The notes under the pieces: model-generated
What the model saw: the letters and a program-made list of their open reading frames with translations, nothing else
What the model was told of the DNA's origin: nothing
The model's database searches: none
Shown: positions 24,620-33,108 of the stretch, one piece after another
Numbering within the stretch: the first letter of the stretch is position 1
Layout: each line of letters starts with the position of its first letter
Assembly: GCF_023008405.1 (NCBI RefSeq)
Contig: NZ_CP095376.1
Span: 8,226,501-8,290,500 of the forward strand
Direction of reading: 5' to 3'
Length of the DNA stretch: 64,000 bases
From: Amycolatopsis sp. FBCC-B4732
GTDB taxonomy: Bacteria; Actinomycetota; Actinomycetes; Mycobacteriales; Pseudonocardiaceae
Translations under genes and position numbers: made by a program

Positions 24620-25138
24620 TCAGAAGGGGGGCTCGTCCGAGAAGCCGCCGCCGCCACCGCCGCCGGCCGGCGGGGCGGAACCCCACGGGTCGTCGGCCGG
24701 CGCGCCGCCGCCACCGCCACGGTTGCCGCCGCCACCGCCGCCGCCGCCGAAGTCACCACCGCCGCCGCCACCGCGGCTGACCTTGTTGACCTTGGCCGTG
24801 GCGTAGCGCAGCGAGGGGCCGATTTCGTCGACCTCGAGCTCGACGACGGTGCGCTTCTCGCCTTCCTTCGTCTCGAACGACCGCTGCTTGAGGCGGCCCT
24901 GCACGACGACGCGGGCGCCGCGGGTCAGGGACTCGGCGACGTTCTCCGCCGCCTGCCGCCAGATGTTGCAGCGCAGGAACAGCGCCTCGCCGTCCTTCCA
25001 CTCACCCGACTGCTTGTCGAGCGTGCGGGGCGTGGACGCGACGGTGAAGTTCGCGACCGCCGCACCGGACGGGGTGAAGCGCAGTTCCGGGTCGGACGTC
25101 AGGTTGCCGATCACCGTGATGACGGTGTCTCCAGCCAT
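24620..25138 (-). CDS. ssb: single-stranded DNA-binding protein
   Basis: The 172-residue protein has the OB-fold at about 1-115 ([11 protein letters not shown], a conserved R-C-N-I-W-R near 56, [11 protein letters not shown]) followed by a Gly-rich disordered tail ending in the acidic-hydrophobic tip D-E-P-P-F that binds partner proteins such as the helicase and repair factors. The ATG at 25138 directly precedes the OB-fold. It lies between rpsF and rpsR, its conserved position in actinobacteria. Confidence 0.96.
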   Translation of the reverse strand: MAGDTVITVIGNLTSDPELRFTPSGAAVANFTVASTPRTLDKQSGEWKDGEALFLRCNIWRQAAENVAESLTRGARVVVQGRLKQRSFETKEGEKRTVVELEVDEIGPSLRYATAKVNKVSRGGGGGGDFGGGGGGGGNRGGGGGAPADDPWGSAPPAGGGGGGGFSDEPPF

Positions 25139-25155
25139 CGGGGTTCCCCTCGGGC

Positions 25156-25482
25156 TCAGGCCTTGGCGGCAGCGGGCTTGGCCGCGGCGCGCTTGACCTC
25201 GCGGCGCATGACCTTGGTGCGGAGCACGGTCTCCTGCAGCGACAGCTGGCGGTCCAGCTCCTTCACCGCGTCCGAGGACGAGTTCAGGTCGAGCAGGGCG
25301 TAGATGCCCTCCGCGTGCTTCTTGATCTCGTACGAGAGGCGACGGCGGCCCCAGACGTCGACCTTCTCGACGCTTCCGCCCGAAGTGCGGATCACGTTGA
25401 GGAACGTGTCGAGGGTCGGGGCGACCGTACGCTCGTCGAGCGTGGGGTCCAGGATGACCATTACCTCGTAATGGCGTGACAC
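25156..25482 (-). CDS. rpsF: 30S ribosomal protein bS6
   Basis: The 108-residue protein contains the S6 signatures Y-E-V-M-V-I-L-D-P and [10 protein letters not shown], with an Ala/Lys tail. GTG at 25482 is preferred over GTG at 25488 because AGGAGG then lies nine bases away rather than three. It heads the rpsF-ssb-rpsR-rplI operon. Confidence 0.95.
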   Translation of the reverse strand: MSRHYEVMVILDPTLDERTVAPTLDTFLNVIRTSGGSVEKVDVWGRRRLSYEIKKHAEGIYALLDLNSSSDAVKELDRQLSLQETVLRTKVMRREVKRAAAKPAAAKA

Positions 25483-25511
25483 AACCACTCACCTCCTATG
25501 GGCTCGCGGCC

Positions 25512-25557
25512 ACGGACTGTCCGTAGCAGGAGGGTTTGTCCAGGTAAGGCTACCTGG
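25512..25557 (-). promoter_or_regulatory. hairpins in the rpsF leader
   Basis: Two small structures lie between the rpsF start and the end of the gene upstream: a 13-bp palindrome ACGGAC-T-GTCCGT (25512-25524) and a hairpin with 7-bp arms CCAGGTA/TACCTGG (25540-25557). The second could end transcription of the surface-protein gene stopping at 25585; either could belong to the rpsF leader, where some bacteria place an S6:S18-binding RNA. I cannot decide between these. Confidence 0.35.
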
Positions 25558-25584
25558 GGGTACCGGCAGGACCGGACGGCGGGG

Positions 25585-26496
25585 TCAGCTCGCGCGGCGC
25601 AGGACCCAGGTCCGCACCAGCCCGGCGGTCACCCCGGCCAGCACGATCACCGCGAGCAGCATCGGCAGCTGCACGTCGTTCGAAGCCCCGTTCGAGGCGA
25701 GCGACTGCGCGTTGCCGGCGTCCCGGATGTCGGCGCCCTGCCCGCTCTGGTCACCGGCCCCGGCCTGCGGCGCGGACGCGTCACCCGGAAGGGTGCCGTT
25801 CGCGGGGTACCGGACGCCCGGGGCGACGGCCGTGCCGGCGGTCGCGGTGGGGATGCCGCTGTAGTCGCGCATCGGCGCGCTGCCACCCGTGCCCCCGGCG
25901 GTGCCGGGGTTCAGGTTGGAGAGGTTGCCGGACGTCCCGCCGGGGGCGGTCCCGGTGCCACCCTGCGGCGTACCGGTGCCACCGGCGCCGGGCGTGCTCG
26001 GCGGGGCGTAGTTGGTGGCGACGGTGGTCAGCCCGCAGCTCTTCGCGACGTTCGCCGAGACCGCGCTGAGCACCTCGGCCTTGGTGCCGTCCAGCACGCC
26101 GAGACCGTTGGAGCCCTTCAGTGCGGTGGCGACGGCGCTGCCGATCGCGGAGCCCGCGATCGTGCCGCCGGCGGAGTTCGGCACCTGGCCGACCGCGAGC
26201 GCGCCCTTGCCCGCGATGGTGTCGGCGATGGTGTTCGGCCACACCGAGAGGGCGGTCCAGAGGTGGGAGTTGACGTAGTCCTGCGCGCCCTTGCGGACGA
26301 GTTCCTTCACCGACGTGCCCTGCACGGCGACCGTGTCGCCCATGCTGCCGTTCACCGCCCCCGAGCAGGTGCCGGCCAGCGTCGTGGCGGCCGAGGCGGT
26401 GCCCGAGGAGAGGAACGCTCCCCCGGTCACGAAAGCGGCGACGGCGGTGACGGTCAGTGCGCGGCGGGTCGTCTGCCAGGTGGGGATCTTCCGCAC
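25585..26496 (-). CDS. surface protein of a three-member paralogous family (copy 1)
   Basis: A 303-residue exported protein. The signal peptide ends at A-S-A (about residue 36). The mature domain starts with a Cys (G-T-C-S-G-A) and has a second in K-S-C-G-L, with T-V-A-V-Q-G between. A Gly/Thr/Pro linker follows, then P-M-R-D-Y-S-G-I-P-T-A-T-A-G, and finally a C-terminal TM helix L-P-M-L-L-A-V-I-V-L-A-G-V-T-A-G-L-V-R-T-W ending in basic residues. GTG 26496 gives GGAGG at proper spacing; GTG 26502 is too close. The next two genes leftward-to-rightward (26590 and 27624) share this architecture. No LPxTG motif; anchoring is by the C-terminal helix. Confidence 0.7.
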   Translation of the reverse strand: MRKIPTWQTTRRALTVTAVAAFVTGGAFLSSGTASAATTLAGTCSGAVNGSMGDTVAVQGTSVKELVRKGAQDYVNSHLWTALSVWPNTIADTIAGKGALAVGQVPNSAGGTIAGSAIGSAVATALKGSNGLGVLDGTKAEVLSAVSANVAKSCGLTTVATNYAPPSTPGAGGTGTPQGGTGTAPGGTSGNLSNLNPGTAGGTGGSAPMRDYSGIPTATAGTAVAPGVRYPANGTLPGDASAPQAGAGDQSGQGADIRDAGNAQSLASNGASNDVQLPMLLAVIVLAGVTAGLVRTWVLRRAS

Positions 26497-26589
26497 GAGC
26501 ACTGTCCTCCAGAGGGAATTACGGGGGCGTCGTTCCAGGCAACACCAGGATCAACGAAGGAGATACGCGAAAGATACTCGGCAGTCGGG

Positions 26590-27498
26590 TCAATTCGCAG
26601 CGGCCATTCGGCGGAGCACCCAAGTGCGGACGAGGCCCGCGCTGACTCCGGAGAGTGTCAGGACCGCGATCAGCAGCGGCAGATTCGACCCGTTCGTGAA
26701 ACCGTCCGATGCGGACGGTAGTGCTTCGGCGCGGCCTGCCGTCTGGACGCCAGCACTGCCGTCGGCCGCGGCGGCGTCGGGGCCGGTGAGGCCGTACTGC
26801 GGGGCGTAACCCGGGATCTGGCTGCCGTACCGGATCGCCGGGGACGGGGTGAACAGGCCGGCCGTCGCGAACGGGATGCCGCTGTAGTCGCGCATCGGGG
26901 CGTAGCCCGTGCCGATGCTGAACGGGAAGCCGCCGAACGCCGGGCTCGCGCCGCCGCCGGAGAAGCCGGGGAGCAGCGGGCTGTTCGCCTCGGGGATGCC
27001 GCCGGAGCCCTGCGGGGTGCCACCCTGCTGGTTGCCGCCGGTCCCGCCGGAGGGCGGTTGCTGCGGGTTGCCGCCGGTGCCGGGCTGCGGGGACGACTGC
27101 TTGCCGCCACCGTTGATCGTGTTGAGGCCGCTCGTGCCGGCGGAGTTGAGCCCGTCCGCGGCCTGGTTGAGCGCGCTCGCGGCCGGTGCGCCGACCACCG
27201 GTACCGGCGAGACCACGGTGTTCACCACGTTGACGGTGACCTTGCAGACCGTATTGAGCAGGCCACCCACGACGCTCGTGAGGACGGTGGTCGCCTGGCC
27301 GACGATACCCAGGTCGATGGTGGGAATGCCGAGGAGCGAGCCCTGGATGTGGTCGCCGGGCTTGGCGGTCACTGTGCTGCCGCACGGAACCGTCTTCGTG
27401 TCGGCCGAGGCTGTGCCGGGCAGGCCGAGCACGGCCGAACCCGCGAGCACGAACGCCGTCGCACCGACCGCCGTTGCCCTCCGTGTCCGCTCCTGCAT
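26590..27498 (-). CDS. surface protein of a three-member paralogous family (copy 2)
   Basis: A 302-residue paralogue of the 25585 gene. Signal peptide cleaved near T-A-S-A-D (residue 32), Cys in V-P-C-G-S and a second in T-V-C-K-V, a domain with G-D-H-I-Q-G and V-V-G-A-P-A, then a Gly/Gln/Pro linker. The shared motif reads A-P-M-R-D-Y-S-G-I-P-F-A-T-A-G, and the C-terminal TM helix ends V-R-T-W-V-L-R-R-M. The ribosome site of the ATG at 27498 is weak. It is tandem with its relatives, with gaps of about 90 and 125 bases, so each may have its own promoter. Function unknown. Confidence 0.7.
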   Translation of the reverse strand: MQERTRRATAVGATAFVLAGSAVLGLPGTASADTKTVPCGSTVTAKPGDHIQGSLLGIPTIDLGIVGQATTVLTSVVGGLLNTVCKVTVNVVNTVVSPVPVVGAPAASALNQAADGLNSAGTSGLNTINGGGKQSSPQPGTGGNPQQPPSGGTGGNQQGGTPQGSGGIPEANSPLLPGFSGGGASPAFGGFPFSIGTGYAPMRDYSGIPFATAGLFTPSPAIRYGSQIPGYAPQYGLTGPDAAAADGSAGVQTAGRAEALPSASDGFTNGSNLPLLIAVLTLSGVSAGLVRTWVLRRMAAAN

Positions 27499-27623
27499 GC
27501 GCGCCGCCCCTGGTGTCGTGGCCTCTTTCCCAGGACAACGACGTTAGGGCAGCCGGGTAACGCCCGCGCGCTCAGAAATGTCTGGCATTCGAGTGGTAGC
27601 GGGCGTGACCCTGCGTCAAGGGG

Positions 27624-28424
27624 TCAGGCGGGACTGCGGCGGATCCACGCCCGGACGAGGGCCGCGGCCACGATCGCGAGGGCCAGGACCGCCAGCAGCA
27701 TCGGCAGTTTCGCCGGCGACGTGATGGCGGGCAGCGCCTCCGCGGTGCCGGACTTCTCGGCGTCGACCGTCGGGACCTGCTGGCCCGGGATGATCTGCGC
27801 GACCACCGGGGCCTGCACCAGGCTGCCCGGCAGCAGCGCGGCGTTGGTGAAGATGCCCGAGATCGCGTCGCCCGGCAGGCCCGCGTTGCCCGGTCCCGTG
27901 GTCACCGGGCCGGTGCTGTCGCCCGGCGGGTTCTGCCCCGGCGGCACCGGCGGCCGCGGCGGTACCGGCGACGGCGGCGTGGGCTGGGGCGGGTTCGGGG
28001 CCGGCGGGAGGGGCAGCGGGGGCAGGTCCGCGCCCTGCACGACGCCGCCGACCGTGTTGACGACGCCCTGCGCGGCCGGGCAGACGGCCTTGGCCGCCGC
28101 GTCGCCGACCACCGGGACCTCGCCGATGCCGAGCGCCTTCACGGTGTCGCCCACCGGGAGGGTGAGCAGCGGGGCCGTGCCGTTCGTGTTCCGCGCGCTC
28201 GAGTCGAGGCCGATCGTCAGCTGGTTCGGCGAGTTCAGCGGGGCGCCGGCGTCGAGCACGAGGCCCGTCTTGGCGTCGCGGGCCTGGCCGTTCTGCAGCG
28301 TGGCGGCGCAGTCGCCGCCGAGGGTCGGGCTGGTGTCCGCGCTCGCGATGCCCGGCATCGCCAACGTGGCGGACGCGGCGAAGGTGAATCCCAGTGCGGT
28401 GATCCGGGTGAGCTGCTTCCCCAT
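27624..28424 (-). CDS. surface protein of a three-member paralogous family (copy 3)
   Basis: A 266-residue, more divergent member. Signal peptide ends near I-A-S-A-D (residue 29); Cys in G-G-D-C-A-A and K-A-V-C-P-A; a long Pro-rich linker (about 145-175); and a degenerate form of the shared motif, D-A-I-S-G-I-F-T-N-A-A-L-L-P-G. The C-terminal helix L-P-M-L-L-A-V-L-A-L-A-I-V-A-A-A-L-V-R-A-W ends in I-R-R-S. The ATG at 28424 has GGAGGG upstream; an in-frame start 16 codons earlier is not supported. Divergent from endonuclease IV. Confidence 0.7.
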   Translation of the reverse strand: MGKQLTRITALGFTFAASATLAMPGIASADTSPTLGGDCAATLQNGQARDAKTGLVLDAGAPLNSPNQLTIGLDSSARNTNGTAPLLTLPVGDTVKALGIGEVPVVGDAAAKAVCPAAQGVVNTVGGVVQGADLPPLPLPPAPNPPQPTPPSPVPPRPPVPPGQNPPGDSTGPVTTGPGNAGLPGDAISGIFTNAALLPGSLVQAPVVAQIIPGQQVPTVDAEKSGTAEALPAITSPAKLPMLLAVLALAIVAAALVRAWIRRSPA

Positions 28425-28538
28425 CGATGCCCTCCGGCAGTCGGACCAATCTGGATCACGGAACGCGCTCACGGTACTCCACGAGCGTCACCAACCGGTC
28501 CCGCAGGGGAAAAGAGCGCCCGGAGTAGCGTGCTCGGC

Positions 28539-29312
28539 ATGCTGATTGGCGCCCATGTCCGTGACGACGACCCGTTGACCGCGGTCGCCGAGCGCAAAGC
28601 CGACGTCGTCCAGTTCTTCCTCTCGGACCCGCAGGGCTGGAAGGCCCCGAAGCCCCACCCCCACGGCGAGGCCATCGCGGCCGACCCCGTCGAGGTGTTC
28701 ATCCACTCGCCGTACCTCATCAACGTGGCTTCGCTGAACAACCGGATCCGGATCCCCTCCCGCAAGAACGTCACGCAGCACGCGGACGGTGCGGCGGCCA
28801 TCGGCGCCAAGGGCCTGATCGTGCACGGCGGGCACGTCGGCGCGAACGACGACGCCGAGGCCGGCCTCGACAACTGGCGCAAGCTCTTCGAGCGCGAGCA
28901 GGAGAAGGGCGGCTTCAAGGTCCCGATCCTGATCGAGAACACCGCGGGCGGCGAGAACGCGATGACCCGCGACCTCGACGTCATCGCCCGGCTGTGGGAC
29001 AAGGTCGGCGAGTTCGGCGCCGGGTTCTGCCTGGACACCTGCCACGCGTTCGCCGCGGGCTGGGACCTCGCGACCGCCGTCGAAAAGGTCAAGGCCATCA
29101 CCGGCCGGATCGACCTGGTGCACCTCAACAACTCCCGCGACGAGTTCGGCTCGACCCGCGACCGGCACGCCAACGTCGTCGAGGGCGAAGGCACGATCGA
29201 CCCCGAGGTGCTGGCCGAGGTGGCCCGCGCCGCGGGCGCGCCGGTCGTCGTCGAGACCCCGGCCGACGGTCAGGCCGCCGACATCGCCTACCTGCGGGAA
29301 AAGCTCGGCTAG
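28539..29312 (+). CDS. nfo: endonuclease IV (AP endonuclease)
   Basis: The 257-residue TIM-barrel enzyme incises abasic sites in base excision repair. Metal-binding motifs are present: I-V-H-G-G-H near 90, I-E-N-T-A-G-G near 136, L-D-T-C-H-A-F-A-A-G near 170 and R-H-A-N-V-V-E-G-E-G near 213. It starts M-L-I-G-A-H-V like the mycobacterial enzyme, so ATG 28539 was chosen over an in-frame GTG three codons upstream. Its stop overlaps that of the convergent glycosyltransferase gene by three bases. Confidence 0.93.
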   Translation: MLIGAHVRDDDPLTAVAERKADVVQFFLSDPQGWKAPKPHPHGEAIAADPVEVFIHSPYLINVASLNNRIRIPSRKNVTQHADGAAAIGAKGLIVHGGHVGANDDAEAGLDNWRKLFEREQEKGGFKVPILIENTAGGENAMTRDLDVIARLWDKVGEFGAGFCLDTCHAFAAGWDLATAVEKVKAITGRIDLVHLNNSRDEFGSTRDRHANVVEGEGTIDPEVLAEVARAAGAPVVVETPADGQAADIAYLREKLG

Positions 29313-30859
29313 CCGGCCACGGCCTTCCGGCGGCGCTTGGTGGCGTTCGGGACGATCACGTCCCGGGCGCCGTCGAGGAAGCCGCCGGCCGGGTCGTCGT
29401 CGCCCGCCAGCCGGACCAGGTCCGTCGACGGGCGGTAGATCTCCCGCACGACCAGCACGCACAGCCCCACGACGGCCAGGTCGCGGACCACGACCGTGCC
29501 GAGGAACCAGCCTTCGGGCAGGCCCTTGTGGTCGACGCCGAGGTAGTAGAACATCCGCGGCACCCAGACCAGCGCGTCGATCAGCATCCAGCTCAGCAGC
29601 AGCCGCCAGCGCGGGATGGCCAGCACCGCCAGCGGCACCAGCCACAGCGAGTACTGCGGGCTCCACACCTTGTTCGTCAGCAGGAACGCGGCCACGACCA
29701 GGAACGCGAGCTGGCCGACGCGCGGCCGTCGCGGTGCGGCGAGCGCGAGGTACGCGATCCCCGCGCAGCAGGCCAGGAACAGCACGGCCACGGTGAGGTT
29801 CAGATACGTCGGCGTCTGGTTCTTCTGCAGCACGCCGTCGAACCCGGCCCAGCCCGTCGTGTACGAGAGGACGTTGTACAGCGAGTCCGGGTCCATCGGC
29901 CGCAGGGTGTTCATCCGGAAGAACTCCCACCAGCCGCGGGTGGCGGTGAGGATGAACGGCGCGTTCACCACCAGCCACGTCACGACGGTGGCGCCCGCGG
30001 TCTTCCAGAACGGCGTCAGCTTCCCCGCGCGCAGGCACAGCACGAACAGCACGCCGAGCAGGAACAGCGGGTAGAGCTTCGCCGTCGCGCCGAGGCCGAG
30101 CAGGAGCCCGGCGAGCAGCGGCCGTTTGCGTGCCCAGGCCAGCAGTCCGGTCGCGGTGAACGCGGTCGCGATCGCGTCGAAGTTCGTGAAGGCGTGCACC
30201 AGCACCAGCGGTGAGATCGCCACCAGCACCATGTCCCACGGCCGGCGTTTCATCGTTCGGCCGGTCGCCCAGACCGTGACGAGCCAGGCGAGCGCGAGGA
30301 ACAGCGCCGTGAGGTCGAAGTAGATGGCCACCGGCAGCCCGCCGGGCAGCCAGCCGGCCTCGGCGACGTGGTACCAGCCCGCCGCGAGCTTCGCGTTCGC
30401 CCACTGGAAGAGGCCGGTGAACACCGGGTACTCCATGTACCGGGTGCCGTTCTCCGCCGTCTGGGAGTTCTCCTTCCACGACGTGTAGTACGGGAAGGTG
30501 CCCGGCCGGTCGAGCCGCTCGGAGCTGTAGAGCGGCACGATGTCGGAGTAGCACATCGCGACGAACGGGCGGCCCGCGCGCCAGTCGAGCTGGGTGGCGC
30601 CGCTGGAGTCCTGGTACTGCTGGATGCAGGAGCCCTTGCCGAACCAGCAGAGCATCAGCGCGAGCGTGGCCAGCAGCAGCCCGACGCGCTGGGGCGACCA
30701 GAACCAGTGCCTGCCGACCGCCGCGTGCTCACCGAGCGGGCCGCCGACGGGTCTGGTGACCGCCGCCGCGAGTGGCTCGTTCCAGCTCGGGACGACCCGG
30801 TCGGCCCGGGTCAGCGTCACGGGGCCGGGGTCCGGCTCGCGCGTGGTCTCCTCTGGCAC
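29309..30859 (-). CDS. GT87 (DUF2029) family membrane glycosyltransferase
   Basis: A 516-residue GT-C-type protein with about ten TM helices and a large first extracytoplasmic loop (about 75-165) holding Y-S-D-I-V-P-L-Y and Y-P-V-F-T-G-L-F-Q. The reentrant G-A-T-A-K-L-Y-P-L-F-L-L motif near 255 is typical of polyprenyl-phosphomannose-dependent mannosyltransferases. Its position near the class A PBPs and rpsF matches M. tuberculosis Rv0051. It probably adds a sugar to a cell-wall glycan or lipid from a lipid-linked donor; the acceptor is unknown. Confidence 0.82.
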   Translation of the reverse strand: MPEETTREPDPGPVTLTRADRVVPSWNEPLAAAVTRPVGGPLGEHAAVGRHWFWSPQRVGLLLATLALMLCWFGKGSCIQQYQDSSGATQLDWRAGRPFVAMCYSDIVPLYSSERLDRPGTFPYYTSWKENSQTAENGTRYMEYPVFTGLFQWANAKLAAGWYHVAEAGWLPGGLPVAIYFDLTALFLALAWLVTVWATGRTMKRRPWDMVLVAISPLVLVHAFTNFDAIATAFTATGLLAWARKRPLLAGLLLGLGATAKLYPLFLLGVLFVLCLRAGKLTPFWKTAGATVVTWLVVNAPFILTATRGWWEFFRMNTLRPMDPDSLYNVLSYTTGWAGFDGVLQKNQTPTYLNLTVAVLFLACCAGIAYLALAAPRRPRVGQLAFLVVAAFLLTNKVWSPQYSLWLVPLAVLAIPRWRLLLSWMLIDALVWVPRMFYYLGVDHKGLPEGWFLGTVVVRDLAVVGLCVLVVREIYRPSTDLVRLAGDDDPAGGFLDGARDVIVPNATKRRRKAVAG

Positions 30860-30907
30860 GAGGCGGATCGTATCGGTGATCGCCGAGCGCGGCGGTGAAG
30901 CCGGTGA

Positions 30908-31966
30908 TCATGCCGGATTCGCGTAGTACGAGGCCAGGACCTCGGCGGCCGCGCCGCGGGTCACGAGCTCCTCGCCGGAGGTGTCTTCGACGACCTCGAT
31001 CCGCTGCCAGTGCGGCAGTGGCAGCAGCTCCTCGAGCCGGGCGGAAACGGCTTCCCGGTGCACGTCCGGTTCGTCCCGCACCGCGCGGCCGGCCAGCACG
31101 ATCCGCTCCAGGTCGAGCACCTGGACGAGGTCGGCGAGCCCGATGCCGAGGTAGCCGGCGGCGGCCCGCGTGTCCGGCGCCCGCTTGGCCATGATCTCGA
31201 CGCAGCCGCGCCGCCCGCAGGCGCAGACCGGCCCGTCGTAGGCGATCGTGGTGTGCCCGAACTCACCCGCGTTGGTCCGCGGGCCGCGGTAGAGCCGCCC
31301 GTCGATCAGCAGGCCGACGCCGATGCCGGTGCCGACGAGCACCACCGCGGTCGCCGTCGGCTCGCCGTGCGGCCAGAGCCGGGCGAACGCGGCCGCGTTG
31401 GTGTTCTTGTCGAGCGACACCGGCAGCCCGGTGCGCTTCTCCAGCAGGTCGCGCAGGGGGACGTCGTGCCAGCCCGGCATGTTCGTCGCGTCGCGGACCA
31501 GGCCGGCGAGGTGGTCCAGCGGGCCGACCGCGCCCAGGCACAGGCCGAGCACGTCGAAGCCGTCGGCGAGCTCGAGCGCGGCGGTGCCCATGGCCTCGAC
31601 CGCCTGCTCGGGCGTGAACCCGGGCGGCAGCGGGCCGCCCGCCGTCTCCTCGACCTCGCCGATGAGGTTGGTGCGCAGCACGCGGAACTCGTCGCGGTCG
31701 AGCCGCGCGCCGAGCGCGTGCCGGGCGCCGGGCCGGACGGTCAGCAGCGTGCGCGGCTTGCCGACCCCGGCCGACGGCTGGCGCTGCTCGTCCAGCAAGC
31801 CGGCGTCGAGGAGTTCGGGCACGATCTTGGAGACGGCCTGCTGGGTGAGCCCGGTGCGTTCGGCGAGCTCGACGCGGCTGAGGCCACCGGCGCGCAGGAT
31901 GTGCGTGAGCAGCAGGGCGCGGTTGTGCTCCCGCACGCCGCGCAGGTTGACCCCGGTGTCCGCCAT
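30908..31966 (-). CDS. ROK-family transcriptional regulator
   Basis: A 352-residue repressor with an N-terminal winged helix (L-S-R-V-E-L-A-E-R-T-G-L-T-Q-Q-A-V-S-K-I near 30-50) and a C-terminal ROK sugar-kinase-like domain with the zinc site C-A-C-G-R-R-G-C-V-E near 245. The ATP-motif glycines are partly present (G-T-G-I-G-V-G). It likely senses a sugar or sugar phosphate. ATG 31966 was preferred to a TTG nine codons upstream that lies toward the operator. It diverges from an oxidoreductase gene across a 23-bp palindrome and probably controls both. Confidence 0.85.
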   Translation of the reverse strand: MADTGVNLRGVREHNRALLLTHILRAGGLSRVELAERTGLTQQAVSKIVPELLDAGLLDEQRQPSAGVGKPRTLLTVRPGARHALGARLDRDEFRVLRTNLIGEVEETAGGPLPPGFTPEQAVEAMGTAALELADGFDVLGLCLGAVGPLDHLAGLVRDATNMPGWHDVPLRDLLEKRTGLPVSLDKNTNAAAFARLWPHGEPTATAVVLVGTGIGVGLLIDGRLYRGPRTNAGEFGHTTIAYDGPVCACGRRGCVEIMAKRAPDTRAAAGYLGIGLADLVQVLDLERIVLAGRAVRDEPDVHREAVSARLEELLPLPHWQRIEVVEDTSGEELVTRGAAAEVLASYYANPA

Positions 31967-31992
31967 GGACAGGATCTTCGCACGCCTGGCCA

Positions 31993-32015
31993 ATTACGCA
32001 ACAGTGTTGTTTAAT
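31993..32015. promoter_or_regulatory. 23-bp symmetric operator for the ROK regulator
   Basis: Centred on base 32004 are nested arms: CAACA-G-TGTTG (31999-32009) flanked at equal distance by ATTA (31993-31996) and TAAT (32012-32015). The layout matches the general shape of NagC/XylR-type ROK operators. It lies between the ROK start and the oxidoreductase start and would cover both promoters. Confidence 0.7.
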
Positions 32016-32022
32016 GGCGGAC

Positions 32023-33066
32023 ATGAGTGACTTGCGCGTGGGTGTTCTCGGCTACGGCATCGGCGGACGCGTCTTCCACGCCCCGCTGGTGGCGGCGACG
32101 CCCGGCCTCACCCCCGCGGTGATCACGACGTCGTCCAACGCCGCGCAGGCGCGCACCGACCACCCCGGCGCGGAGGTCGTGCCGGACGCCGACGCGTTCT
32201 TCGCGCTCGCGGACGAACTCGACCTCGTCGTGGTCAGCACGCCCAACCGCACGCACGTGCCGCTCGCGCTGCGGGCGATCGAGGCCGGCCTGCCGGTGGT
32301 CGTCGACAAGCCCTTCGCACCCACCGCGGCCGAGGCCGAGCGGGTCGTCGCCGCGGCGAAGGCGGCGGGCGTCGGCCTGACCGTGTTCCAGAACCGGCGG
32401 CTCGACTCCGACTTCCTCACCGTCCGGAAGGTCCTCGAGTCCGGCAAGCTCGGCGAGGTCTTCCGCTTCGAGTCCCGCTACGACCGCTGGGTGCCCAAGC
32501 CCAAGGACAACTGGCGTGAGTTCGGCGACCCGGCCGAGGCCGGCGGCCTGCTCTACGACCTCGGCGCGCACATCGTCGACCAGGCGCTGCAGCTGTTCGG
32601 CCCGGTCACGCGCGTCTACGCCGAGGTCGACCGCCGCCGCGCCGGCGTCCAGGTCGACGACGACGTCTTCGTCGCGCTGCACCACGCGAACGGCGTCCGC
32701 TCGCACCTGTGGGCGAGCGCGCTCGCGGGCACGCTGAACCCGCGCTTCCGGGTGCTCGGCGACCAGGCGACCTTCACCAAGTACGGCCTCGACGTGCAGG
32801 AACCGCAGATCAAGGCGGGCATGCGGCCGGGCGACGACGCGTGGGGCGTCGAGCCGGCGTCGGACGCGGGCAAGATCGGCGTCGGCAACGACACCAAGAC
32901 CGTCCCCACCGAGACCGGCCGCTACGAGTCGTTCTACGCGCAGGTGCGCGACGCGCTGCGCGGCGAAGGCGAGTTCCCGGTCGACCCCGAGTCGTCGGTC
33001 GCGGCCCTGCGCGTGATCGAAGCCGCGCACCGCTCCGGCGTCGAAGGCGCAGTGGTCGCCCTCTGA
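32023..33066 (+). CDS. Gfo/Idh/MocA-family oxidoreductase
   Basis: The 347-residue NAD(P)-dependent sugar dehydrogenase has the Rossmann motif V-G-V-L-G-Y-G-I-G-G-R-V-F-H-A-P at 6-21, the catalytic-lysine signature V-V-V-D-K-P-F-A-P near 95 and G-G-L-L-Y-D-L-G-A-H-I-V-D near 180. This is the family of inositol and glucose-fructose-type oxidoreductases. An ATG at 32014 would lie inside the operator; ATG 32023 was preferred. Divergent control by the ROK regulator suggests catabolism of a sugar or polyol. Substrate unknown. Confidence 0.85.
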   Translation: MSDLRVGVLGYGIGGRVFHAPLVAATPGLTPAVITTSSNAAQARTDHPGAEVVPDADAFFALADELDLVVVSTPNRTHVPLALRAIEAGLPVVVDKPFAPTAAEAERVVAAAKAAGVGLTVFQNRRLDSDFLTVRKVLESGKLGEVFRFESRYDRWVPKPKDNWREFGDPAEAGGLLYDLGAHIVDQALQLFGPVTRVYAEVDRRRAGVQVDDDVFVALHHANGVRSHLWASALAGTLNPRFRVLGDQATFTKYGLDVQEPQIKAGMRPGDDAWGVEPASDAGKIGVGNDTKTVPTETGRYESFYAQVRDALRGEGEFPVDPESSVAALRVIEAAHRSGVEGAVVAL

Positions 33067-33068
33067 CC

Positions 33069-33108
33069 GGCCGTGACCTCGGTGACCCCCAGCTCCGAGG
33101 TCACGGCC
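33069..33108. terminator. bidirectional terminator overlapping a PBP stop codon
   Basis: A perfect 14-bp stem (arms 33069-33082 and 33095-33108) with a 12-base loop follows the oxidoreductase gene. Its right arm contains the TGA stop (33101-33103) of the leftward penicillin-binding protein, so it serves both convergent genes. Confidence 0.85.

Noticed and set aside
25512-25524. A confirmed S6:S18-binding riboregulator in the rpsF leader
   Set aside because: A palindrome is there, but I could not recognise the conserved bulge and flanking bases of that RNA, so only a low-confidence leader feature was kept.
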